Shown here: in pieces, positions 12,101 to 24,100 of the stretch
How the letters are laid out: the number at the start of each line of letters is the position of its first letter
Position numbering within the stretch: position 1 is the stretch's first letter
From: Chrysemys picta bellii
Taxonomy: Eukaryota > Chordata > Testudines > Emydidae
Reading direction: 5' to 3'
Length of the DNA stretch: 64,000 nt
NCBI RefSeq assembly: GCF_011386835.1
Contig: NC_088797.1
Span: 36,021,583 to 36,085,582 of the forward strand
Program-made: the position numbers and the translations under genes
Notes under the pieces: model-generated
The model's database searches: none
Told to the model about the DNA's origin: nothing
Seen by the model: only the letters and a program-made list of their open reading frames with translations

Positions 12101-15100
12101 ATACTGCATGTCCTGTCATTGTTGCTGTATAGTACACTATACTAGGTCATGAGGAAAAAAACCACCAGCAGACACAGTGAAACCCACCTTAAGCAGCTAT
12201 TCAAGGGATTAAAAAATATTTGCCCTAAAGAGGTGGTTCTTTAACTAAATGGCAATCACAATTGTTGTGTAAGCTTTGAGGATGCAGTTCTTTAAAGTGG
12301 CAACTGACTAAAGGGAATTGCCTCTTGGAATGTCCTTCATGCACCTTCACTCTGTTTGCAAGGTCCACTATATTATTATTAGTATGGCAGTAGTGCCTAG
12401 AGGCCCCAACTGAGACAGGGGGCTGACTGTCCTAGGTTCTGTACAGAAGTACAGTAAGAGCCAGCCTCTGTCCTAAAAGCGTATAATTTAAAGAGATAAG
12501 CCAGACAAAAGAGGGGAAGGGAATCAGAAGCTCAGAGAAACAGAGTGACTTGCCCAAGCCAAAACAGAAGTTCAGTGGGAAAAGCAGAAATAGAATCCAG
12601 GTCTCTTAAGTCTCAGTCCAGTGCTCCATGTTGACTATCCCTACCTATTATAATTTCATCTTGGAGAAAGTTACTGATATGCTTCTAGGGCAGGTGCTAT
12701 ACCTTGACCCCACTCTTCATCTCTCTTGTGGGCACTCTTTCTAAGCCCCAGGCCCTTAGCTGTACTTCTCTTAGGCTGGAACTCTGTGGTATATGCCACT
12801 TTTAGACTGTATCACCAGGTTACAGTACCTAGTCTCACCGACCATGTTATCCCAGCAGACCCACTGGGTTTCAGGCTTTGCTATACATTTCTCTCCAGGA
12901 GCTGTGATCAGCTTATGACAGCTTTTTCAAAACATATATGATTTATTTATCCATAGGAACATAACAAGCACAGTGACCAGGGTTAAATGACAAAAGCCTA
13001 AATGCATTATCCTGCAGTGGCCTTTCCTTGCCAGTTCTAGGTAGGCTCACAGCATTGGGGTAGATGAGGCAGACTGCCCAGGAAGCCTCTACCTCTCAGT
13101 CTGATTTCCCCAGTCAGTGTCTCTCTCGTTAGTTCACTGGCTTTTTATCCATTATTTTCTTCAAAATGTATAAGTTCCTTTGCCTGATTTGTGACCCTGC
13201 ACCTGGTTCAAACTGGTCTATATGTTTCTCCATAGGGGGTTGGCAGTAGCCACCCACCAAATATTGTTCCTCTGAGCCCAGCAATTGAATTAAAAGCTAG
13301 ATAGTTGGGAAGAGCTAGACTTAACTCTAAACTGGCCACAAGATAACCTCTGAACCCACAGATATTTACACAGTATTCATAAGAATATGATCAATAATTC
13401 CCTATTCTTCAGTCATCTATCCATATATCTACTAATAATTTTAAGAAGAAACAAACACTGAGAGATAATTGGAGTAATCAGAGAAGTTTCTATTCAAGGC
13501 ATTACTTCTGTAGACATGCCCTGTATGTATAGTACCAATTGAAAATGACCCACACAATTTAAAAAATCATGTTATAGTAGTATGCTGAGCATGGGTCAGA
13601 GTATTTCTTTGAGATTAATATGCATCTGTGATCAAGGGTCTTTAGCTGCATTTAGGGTCATCTCCTCCTTCCAGCCACTTATCAAATCCTCCAGAAATGT
13701 CCCATGTCTTGATTATATTGCTTGATTTGTCCAGAGAACTCTCTCTCTAAAGCTGGAAAGCTCCTGTTTGCTACCCTTGGAGAGATCATGGTCTAGGCTT
13801 TAGCAAACCTGCAGTGATGTTCCCTTTTGGATCACATCAGTTTCAGTAACTTATTCTGTGGTTTGGCAAAAATAACATTCAGAAAACCTAGAGATTCTAA
13901 TGCATGTTCGTGTGTGCTCAGATATTCAATGTTGCATTCCATATAATTTCAGTAGTAAGAAACAGTATTGAATATGAAACAAACACCTTGTTTTGTTCCT
14001 AGCACCTTATGTTTTAAAATCACTGAATTCCGACTCTTTGGAAACTTTTTTTTTTTAAATAAAAGCTGTCATCTGTGGGGTATTGTTATAAGAAGCATTA
14101 GTGATTATACCAAATCCTTAGCAACAGAAAAGAAATGTAAGAATGATGCCTAATGGCAACACCCTTCACAGTTTATTTTATAAAAAATCCTCAGCCTACG
14201 AAGTTTAACAATAAGACAATTCCCATATTTCACTAAAGCAGGGATGCTTCAAGCCAATCAGAAAGGAGGGGAAAATGTGCTTGCTTCAGATAAGCTTAGT
14301 GTACCTACAGTAGGTGACCAACCAGAGCTCTCTTATCCTTTTTCCTATTCTTCCCTCTTTGTCACTTACAAACTGCTTTGGCTGGATCAAGTGCCTGAGA
14401 GTGAACAGCAAGAGCAAAGAATCAAGCATCTAGTCATGTGCAGAGCCAGAGTTTTAAAAAAGGGCCCTGCTGAGAAGCAAGAGCAGAAGAGAATTTTCTT
14501 AAATCCTGCAGATAGTTTGAACAGATAATCCTAACGCATCAAAACTACTATTTTAACAGGTGTGTCCCTTTAAAGAGACACTGTTTATGAGCGTTCTGCT
14601 TGTGGAAGATATTTTAATTTATTACACAGACAACATATTTATCTAGCAGATGTTTTCTTTCGCCAGACCACTTCCACTTGTTGACTGGAAGTGCCTCTCA
14701 TTCTAATAGGTGTAGAGTATAACATTACTAAGGATTTAAAGGGGTTTTGTTGTATTTCTGTATGAGTTTTGGTTTGGTTCTTAGAAAAGGAGTTTCCTTT
14801 CAATAGGTCCGTTTCTTTACCAAGTATTTGTTTAAGCCGGTTCCACTAAAATGCATTACTATGCTTCCCGTTATGTAAAAGTTAATTAAATGTCAAAAAA
14901 ATTGAATGCCGGGTTAATTATTTTATGCATTTTAAAAGAATAATTTATCAAGGATTAAAGTAAAATATGATAATTCTTCAGTTAGACTTGTCAGGCCCAA
15001 ATTAAGACCTTAGAGGAGAGGGAGAAGAGACAAAGCTTGAGTAGACTGAGGGTGGAAGCATTATGCCTACCAAGTACACGTGCAGACATAACGGGTCTAG

Positions 15101-18100
15101 GAGTGATGGGGCAACATCCTCACTAGTACACCATCTACCACCTCTGAAAAGATGTAACCTGTTATCCCAATGCAGCTCTCCAGGAGCCCGATTCAGCAAA
15201 CCATCCCTATTTAGCATAGCACTTCAGCGTGTGCTTAGCTTTCACCATTCTTAAATCCCATTAATATCAACAGGACTTAAAAGTTAAGTATGTTCTTAAG
15301 TGCTGTGCTGAAGTGGGGCACAGATGCTGTCCAGTGCCTGGCAGGGACTGGATAGGGACAATAGCCATGCGTCCAAACATCTGGCTCTGGGTATTTTGCC
15401 CTACCAGTAGCGAGCCCTCACCAAATCCACATCCATGTGCTTAGGGACAAAAACAGCTACTGCTTAGGGCTGGGAAGGGAAAGCTCCTTGCCCCCTCCCC
15501 TCACCCACATAGTGACCTCTGCTGGGGCAACTGTGAATTACACTATAGTAAAATCACTGATTCCACACCTTCCCCCCCCCCGCCCTCCCCCGCCAAGAAT
15601 TTTATTGTAACAAGCCAAACAACATGTAACTATTTAAAACTGGACTAGTTACAGCAGAGAGGCCTCAAAGGAATAGCGTTCCCCCCCCCCCAATAGCTAG
15701 AGGTGCCAAGCCTTGTCAGTTCTACTCTACACAAAGTTGACAGAAGTTGACATCACAGGAGGGTGACCAGACGTTCCGTTTTTAAAGGGACAGTCCAGTA
15801 TTTAAGCACTCCTGCAGATGTCCCGATTTTTCTTAAAAATGGGCAAATTGTCCCATATTTTCTGTCTCCCCCCATCAGTACTGGTGGGTCCTGCTGCTGG
15901 TCGGATCCCTGCTCGCCAGCCACCTGCCCACCATTGGTGAGTGGGAGGGTCCCATAGCCGATGATGAGAGTGGGTGTGCAAGCCTGGTGGCGGGGCAAGG
16001 CTGCAGCGTGGGGGGCTGGCTGCTCCCTCTGCTGGTCCGTCAGTGCAGCCCCCGCTGCGTGCTGGCTCTCGGCCTGCAGGGCCTCGCCCCGTCCTGTTTC
16101 TGGCCAGCACTGGCTGAGTGTGGGCAGGTGCCAGGCAGCGGCTGGTTACGTATCACCTCTGCTACCCACCCATTGGCCCTTTACGTGCTCCCCCTCTCAC
16201 TGTTCTCTCCCTGCTTTTCCCCTTCACCCCTCCCAGCCCTGCTGCTCATCCATATCCCCCCCCCCACCCCCCCAAAAAATCAGTGGGGCGCGTCCCACTC
16301 CCAGCACTGTGTCACTAACAGCCTGGCTGGCAGGCTCCTTCCTTCCCCCACTGCCTCTGGCTGGGCTGGCACCCCGGGAAAGCCCAAGATACTCTGGCCC
16401 AGTGTGCTGGCCAGGAGGAGCCAAAGCCCCACGCAGCACTGGCACAGAGAAGCCTCTTTGTCCCTCAGCTAAGCTCTGGAGCTGCAGCAGGGAGAAGCAA
16501 TTTCCAGCCTGTTTGTGCCCCATCCCAGTGGCTCCACACAGGGCCGGCTCTAGGCACCAGCAAACCAAGCACGTGCTTAGGGCAGCACATTTTCAGGGGC
16601 GGCATTCCAGCCTTTTTTTTTTTTTTTTTTTGCTTCCGGCAGCAAAAGCCTAGAGCCGGCCCTGGCAGCAGCAGCCCCTCATGCGCGAGGGTGCCCTGGG
16701 GCCGCTGCAGTTTGCGCCGTGGGGAAGCAGCGCCCGCACCTTGTGGCTGGGCCGGGCAGGCTCCGAGCGGGGGACACTCGGGCTGGGGGCCGCCCCCCGG
16801 GGCACACGGAGCTGCCTGCAGGTGCCGCAGGGCAGCCGCCCCCCAGCGCCGCAGCCGGGGCTGGGCGAAGCGGCCCAAGCCACCCAGGGACTGCGGCAGG
16901 GCGGCCAGAATCAGCAGCAGCAGCGGAGCCATAGAGGGCGGGGCGCTGCCATGCGGGGCCCACGTCCCACTCTCCGGGGCTCCGCTTCCTCTGGGGCTAC
17001 CCTGTCTCAGCTTCTCAGCCCCCTGCTGGGTGGTCCCCTGGCTCTGCCCTCCTGGGTCCTGGCCGGTCCTGGAGGCGGGAGCCCTGGCTGGAGGGACCCT
17101 GGGCTGAGGCGCGTCCCGGGAGCCCCGCTGCTTACTCCAATCCTGCCAATGCCGGACCAGCTGGAGGCAAGGGGGGAGCGGGCGGAGTCAGTATTGGTGG
17201 TGGGGGGAGCCCAGGGCTGGGGCAGCAGGAGGTGCGGGGGGGGGGGGGGCAGCCAAAATTTTTTTTGCTTGAGGCTGCAAAAAACCTAGAGCCGGCCCTG
17301 GCTCCACAACAGCTCCCGGGCAGGGGCTTAGCTCCCTCTTCACCCACCCCCCTCTCTACCCTGGGTCCTACCCCCAGTGAGTGTGGGGCTGCTCCGTCCC
17401 CTAGGCACCCTCTGCTGCTGAGCCACCTCTCTGGCCAGGTTTGCTGAAGCCCCTGCAGGCAGGTTCCCTGGGCCCTGGTGCACAATGCATCCATAGGGCT
17501 TAACCCCTTCCTGCCTGTGCTGTAGCAGAGGGGAGGGGGACAGGAAGTGGCTGGATTATGTTGGTGGCCAGCAGCAGCCTGGAGGAGGAGTTAGCTGCCT
17601 TTTGATACTGTGCGGGCAGGAAAGGATGGGAGCTGCTTCCAGCCATGGTGGGGGGGGAGGGGTGGAAAGAATGGGGAAGAGATGAGCTCTGCAAAGACAC
17701 GGGCCAGGACATCCCTTCCCTTCCCCCTCCTCCTCTGTGGCTGGAAGCAGCTCCTGTCCCTTCCCTCCTGCACAGTGCCGAAAGGCTGCTGCTGGCAACA
17801 TTCTGGTGTGAACCCTGGCAGAAATCTGAGGAGTGGGGGCATGTGAACATGCATGCCCCTCTCCCCACGTGTTGCCTCGGGAAGACGTGGTACCAGGAGA
17901 GGTCTGTCCCGGGGGCCCAGCCAGGCATGGAGGGTGGAGAGCACCAGGCAAGGAGGGTCGGGCCAGTCGGTCACCTTCCCAAGTGAGAGAGGTGTACAGG
18001 GTGTGTGTGTGTGTGTATGTGTGTGACCTCTCCCCGTGTGAACCCTAAAGCTTTAAAGATAAGAAGGCAAATAAAAAGAATCCAACTCTGCAATATTTCT

Positions 18101-21100
18101 TTTCAACAGGGGCTCAGTCAACTTGACGTTAATTTGAATGTTTGTACTGCATAGTTCTGATTGATTGCCATTGAACTTGCTTGAATACGAATACTTTTAC
18201 CAGGTGTCCCTTATTCAGCATAGGGAAATATTGTCACCCTACATCACACGATCCTGAGAACTCAAATTGAAGGTGAGGGGTTTACAAGTAACAGGGGACT
18301 TTTTCTCAGGTAAAGAGCTTCAGATACAGAACAAACCAAAGCTTCATCCTTCTATCAACGGTCTATTGCTTGCAAGAACCACAGCTTTTAAAAGAAATTG
18401 GCTGGTAATTAGATCGGTGCAAAATTCAAAGGTGTTCATTTGGGGGAACTTATCTGTGCACAAAGGTTTGTTATATTTGTTTGTCCAGTCCTGCTGTAGG
18501 GGATGGCTATTTCCATATAAAAACAACTAATTTTCTCTGCGGTTTTAGATTTGAAGCACTCTTCACTTGGAAGGAATCCCTTCTTGTTCAAATATGCCCA
18601 CACCCAGCCAAATTTCACTCCAAAGATGAGTTCACCAGAATAACTTTTCCTCCTCAAAAACAGCTCAGTTTGAGTACCAAGTGAAATGCAAAAAAAACCA
18701 AAGTGCAAACTTACTCAGAAAACTGTTACAAATATTTTGCACATCTCTATTAGCAAGATAAAGCTACTGATACCTTACTACCACCTCAAGGGAAAACAGC
18801 TAATCTGATTAGACAGCATGGCACAGGCAAGGGCTAAGATCTTCAGCTGCTATAAATTAGCGTAGCTCAATTGATCCTCACAGAGGATCTGGCCCAAACC
18901 CAAATACTTTAAAAATATGCAATGGATTTTTGCAACTTTTCACATGCTGTAATTGTCTGAAGAATCAAACTATTGCTGCATCAGTGTGACTGTTCTGGGC
19001 ATTCCTAACAAAATATGAAATGATTATTAAAGACATTGGAACACATAATTCCTTTTTCACTCTACTTCTGATATGCTGTACAGCGAACAAGATTCTTTAG
19101 GAGAGACTTTCGGAGATTTTTTTTGTTGGAATTTCTAGGAGCTTTGAAGGCTTTCACATGAAAGTTCTGAGAACATCAGGGTCACATTTTATACAGTCTT
19201 ACTTTTTAAATTCCCATGTACATCTTTAGCCTTCCTTTAAGAAAAATAGCTCAGTATATTTTTTCCATACTATATGCTAATACTCTGGAAAAAATAATTT
19301 CCCCCCCAGAAATCTTTAAAACATTACATCTTAAAAAGCTTTCCACTCTTTAAAGAGAAAATACATAAAAGCCTGTGTGTTCTAGATTTCTGTTTCTTAT
19401 TGAAGTTCCACAGCTTTTCAATGTCAGAAATGTGTGCGTAACACAGCACTAGCTGCGCTACGCAATCCCTACACTGGTTTAAAACAGAATCATCCCACAT
19501 ACAAGTTGGGAGAAACGAATGGGCAAGGATTTGAAATCCAGCATGCTAGATGGCTATCCAGAGGGACAATGACTTGTTACTTATGTGTAACAGGTGCTTG
19601 GTACATCACTCTGGAGAGAGTATTATCTAGTGGTTAGAGAAAGGGACCACGAGTCTTGACTCTACCATTCTATTCCCTGGTTCCACAACTCTCTCACTGT
19701 GTGAAATGAGGTAAATTCACTTAACTGTTTGGTGTCAGTATATTCATTTGCAAAATGGATAACACTATTTACACACCTTGCAAGGATGCTAAGAGGCTCA
19801 ATTAATGTTTGTAATGCACCTTGAGTCCCTGACAGGTGTTGTGGTATTTAATGCAAAACAAGGATAGTCCAATATATGTCAGTTTTGGTTCATCTGCAGT
19901 TTGCAAACCTTATTCAAGAGGTTTTGTTTGCATCATAAACCAGGGACCAGATTGTTTGGAGCAAACTCAGGGCTTGGCCACATGAGGACTCTAGGGTATA
20001 AATCTACAATGCACAAACCTGCTGCACACTAAGTCACTGTGTGGACTTTGCTACTGTGCACTAAATGTCCTGTAGTGTGCTTTGACCTACTGCAGTCAAA
20101 GTGCACTACAGAGCTTGCAGTGCATGGTAGCAGAGTTCAAAAGACCAATTAGTGTGTGGCAAGCTAGCATGATGTAGATTTATACCCTGACTTACCACAC
20201 ACTGTCTCCATGTGGACAAGCCCTCAGTTTTGTTTTGTACAGTTGCTACCCCTGTATGAGTTGCTACCCCTATAAAAAGCACCCACCCCCACCTTTACCT
20301 TTGCAGTCTTCCATGGGAATGACCCACTGACTTTCAGCCATTCCAGCACCGGTGACTCTGGGGAGCCCTGAGAGGCAGCTCCACCAATCTCCTTTGGTAT
20401 TTTGGTAGGGCTGCTACCCGCCAATTTTAAAAGGATCTTTTGAGGGCTCAGAGCTGCCCATCTGCCTATGGCAAAAAGGCAGTAAACAGATTGCACTGCT
20501 GCTGCCATTACGTTTACTGAGCCTGAGAGACAGGAACCCCCAGCCTCTTCAACACCATTTGGTAGGGATCTACTTGCTCCTGCTGAAGGTGGACTCAAAG
20601 GAGAGGACGGGGAGGAAATGTTGCTAGTGTTGCTCTGCATTTTGAACAGGCAAGCCCTTTTTCAGTGAAACTATTCAGCACACCCTGTAGAAACTACTTG
20701 GCTTTACAGTCAGTGTTGTGACAAACAATAAGGAAGCAAGAGGACTGAGAGCTTGATTAAGGCCTTGTTGGCATGGAGAGTTACTCCTGATTAACTCCAG
20801 GTGTAGATGCTCTTATTACAGAATAAGAGTGTCTTACTCCAGATTTGCCTAATACAGTGGAATTAATCTGCTTTAAATTCACACCCTACCTCATTCCAGA
20901 TTAACTTTCATGTGTACACAAGCCCTAAGCATTAGTAAATATTTCCTGCACACAGAAAGGAACAGTCAGTCCTATCTGGCTCAGTGAAAGCTTTGTGGAT
21001 AACCATTCTGGACATTCTAATAGGCTGCACCGTCCAACCTGGTGGCTAATGATATACCAGCAGATAAGTGGGTATCCCAAGTTCAGAAGCATCTAAAATT

Positions 21101-24100
21101 TCGGACCCAATTCAGTCCATCTCTGGTCCAAAGGAAGAGCTTTATTTTCAACTGAAAGTGAAACCAATTATACTTCCACAGTATCACATTTTTTGTTTTG
21201 TTTTTTGTCTTGAATGGAGAAACCGCTTCTCTGTACAACTGCCTGTAATTAAAACCGGGGAACCTACTTCTCTCAGGTGTCACTGTTGGCAGAGGTTCGG
21301 GATGCCTTTTTATTTCTGGAGGAATAAGATGATCTTCTCCTTCACAGCAGGATAGCATCACGTGGTTGCAGGGATAGCCGAGATTTGGGTTGGACTCACA
21401 GGTTTGCCCCTCACTTTTTACTCTCAGTCCCAGAGTGCAGCAATCACAACATTGCTGTAAAGGAAGGAGACAATTAGCAACCTAGGTTTTTTGTGTCCTG
21501 TGTTATACATAAACAGAGATGGGCCCAAGCCCCAGAACTGGAGTTGATCTGAACTTCCCCAGGAGCAAGGATGTCTGAATCAAGGGTTAGGACAGGGGTG
21601 GGCAAACTACGGCCCATGAGCCATTTTAAGCCGGCCCTCGAGCTGCACCATGTGGCTCAGCCCTACTCCAATGCTCCAGATGGGGCGCAGGGTCGGGGGC
21701 CGCACCACATGGCTCCCGGAAGCCGCAGCATGGCCCCACTCCGGCTCCTACACGCCCCAATGGGAGCTGCAGGGGTAATGCCTGCGGATAGGGCAGCATG
21801 CAGAGCTGCCTGGCCACGCTGCCGCATAGGAGCCAAAGACGGGACATGCCACTGCTTTTGGGAGCCACTTGTGGTAAGCGCCGCTCGGAGCCTGCACCCC
21901 CCGAGTCTCTTCCCCTGCCCCAACCCCCTGCCCTAGCCCTGATCCCCCTTCCGCTCTCCAAACCCAATTCCAGCCCGGAGCACCCTCCTGCAACCCAAAC
22001 CTCTCATCTCCAGCCCCACCCCAGAGCCCACACCTCCAGCCGGAACCTGCACCCTTCCCGCACCCCTGCCCCAGCCCTGATCCCCCTCCCACCCTCCGAA
22101 CCCCTCAGTCCCAGCCCAGAGCGCTCTTCACACCCCAAACTCCTCATCCCCAGCCCCACCCCAGAACTCACACCCCCTCCTGCACCCCAACCCCAATTTT
22201 GTGATCATTCATGGCCTGCCATACAATTTCTATTCCGTGATGTGACCCTCAGGCCAAAAAGTTTGCCCATCCCTGGGTTAGGATTTAGCCAATTACAGAA
22301 ATGGGATCCTCACTCCCTGCTTATTTTGGCCTGTCTAGTACAAAGAGGGAACTGAAGTTGGATGAATGTTAAAATTTAGCTGCAATGTGGACTTCAGTTA
22401 CTGTTCACATGGAAGCAGAAGGCAAATGCTCTAGGAACAGTTGCTCACAACCGTTGCATACATTAGTCATTGTTTTGGATATATGTTAATAACCATAGAC
22501 TAGATGTTGAAAATTTGTAGGTTCTTTAAGACAATCTCAAATGAACGTACAGAACCTTAACAAGTAATCACGCTGCCCCAGTTACTGTCTAATAAATTGT
22601 CAGATATCTTTTTATAAGTACCATGCTTCATAGAGCAAGTTACCATTTCATTGGTCTCACATTAGATTCGTCTTTATGTTGGATTTTTGACAAAACTGCA
22701 GGAGCAACAGTAAATGAAATAGTGCTCCTTTGACAGCTTGGGCTATCTAAATACATTGGAGGGAAAATGACTGAACGCATATTGGAATCTGCACATTGAA
22801 GGCTATAAAGTATTGCACAATCGCTAAAGATAATACCAATTCACAAATGCCCAAATGAAGTGAATTATCATTATCACATAATTAATATTTATGTCAATGT
22901 ACTACCCAGTCTTTTGCAATGAATCCTACACACTAGCCTACACAAGAAATTAGCCAGCTCTTAATAAGGGCTCAAATAGCCAAGTGCTAGTTTGAGATGA
23001 GGTTAGAACAGCACTGCTCATATCAACTTTTTCTTTCACAATAAGATTGTTAATTTATCACAGGAGGTGATGGTAGTTACCCCATGGCATTCAATTTATG
23101 ATCCCATTTGCAAAACCCTAAACTTCACTACAACACACTGAGCACTGTACTTACCAAGTCCACAAATGTAGGAGACGACTGAGGGCTAAATTGTCCCTGG
23201 CCCTTACATCAGTTTATAGTAGGGGAAGGGGGTATAGGGAGCTGTCCTCCTTTAGCACTCTGCAAAAGCACCAGGAATGCTCAGGTGAACAGAGACTGCT
23301 CCCTCCAGACACCTATTGTCCAGCAAATGGACTCTGGCTTTGGTATTCCCTGACTCCCCTGAACACGGGCCCACATAGCTGATGGCTGCAGAGAGGGGGT
23401 TAGGAAACAGAGGCCAGAATGCATTGCTAAGAATTGAACTCGTTCTCTCCTTCCATGGGTGCATCTAAAAGGGATAACACAGACTGAGTGCTTTCCCTGC
23501 ACGCTGGGGAGATGGGGGAGGACTCGTTCCTTCCTGGGGCACATCCCTCCTGGAGTTTCCCTTGGGGTGGGTGATTGTACTGCCTTTACTCAGGGCTATA
23601 TTCAATTTCCACAATCAGGTCATAAAAGTGCATTAGACAAACACCGAATCCTACACATGTTTAAGATCCCTTTTTGAGCATCACTCATGTTTAGGCATAA
23701 TTAGCAGCTAATCAAGCAAGGAAGTCGAGGAGCTAACTCATCCTGCTACACAGACCATCAGGAGATCATATGTAAATGAAGATATGAATATTAAATAGCT
23801 GACCTGACACCTTAATAAGTACATTTAGATGCCCACATTCATAGTGAATGGTTATAAAATGCTTGACAGCGCTCAGAATCTCCCTTCCTCCAGATGAGTG
23901 ATGAGACTCAATATGTCCAGTTCTCATTTATACCTCTGCAACCCCACTGAGACTGCCCATATGAACTAAGACCAATGATTTCAGTCTAGTTCAGCTGCAG
24001 ACAGCAATCAACAGCATGGAACAGAAGCCACATGTAAACTGGCACCAGCTGACAATGTAAGCAGAAATTCCAAGAACTGAATGGGATGAAAACTGAACTA

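Larger units (their letters stand above)
15759..18241. mobile_element. hAT-like nonautonomous element with internal nested insertion
   Basis: The left end GAGGGTGACCAGACG and the right end ATTGTCACCCTA match as inverted ends, and the short element at 25919 has the same ends. CATCACAG (15751-15758) and CATCACAC (18242-18249) form a 7-of-8 flanking duplication. The interior is GC-rich, carries a (GT)n run at 18000-18024, and hosts the younger hAT element 16539-17300. No transposase was recognised. Confidence 0.6.

Noticed and set aside
15961..17107. Long open frames (up to 230 codons) in the GC-rich region
   Set aside because: They overlap on both strands, are rich in Pro, Ser, Gly and Arg from low-complexity sequence, cross transposon boundaries, and show no domain.
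16539..17300. CpG-island-like, GC-rich segment resembling a promoter or first exon
   Set aside because: It is bounded by perfect transposon ends and an 8-bp duplication, so the composition belongs to a hAT element. It lies inside an FBLN2 intron.
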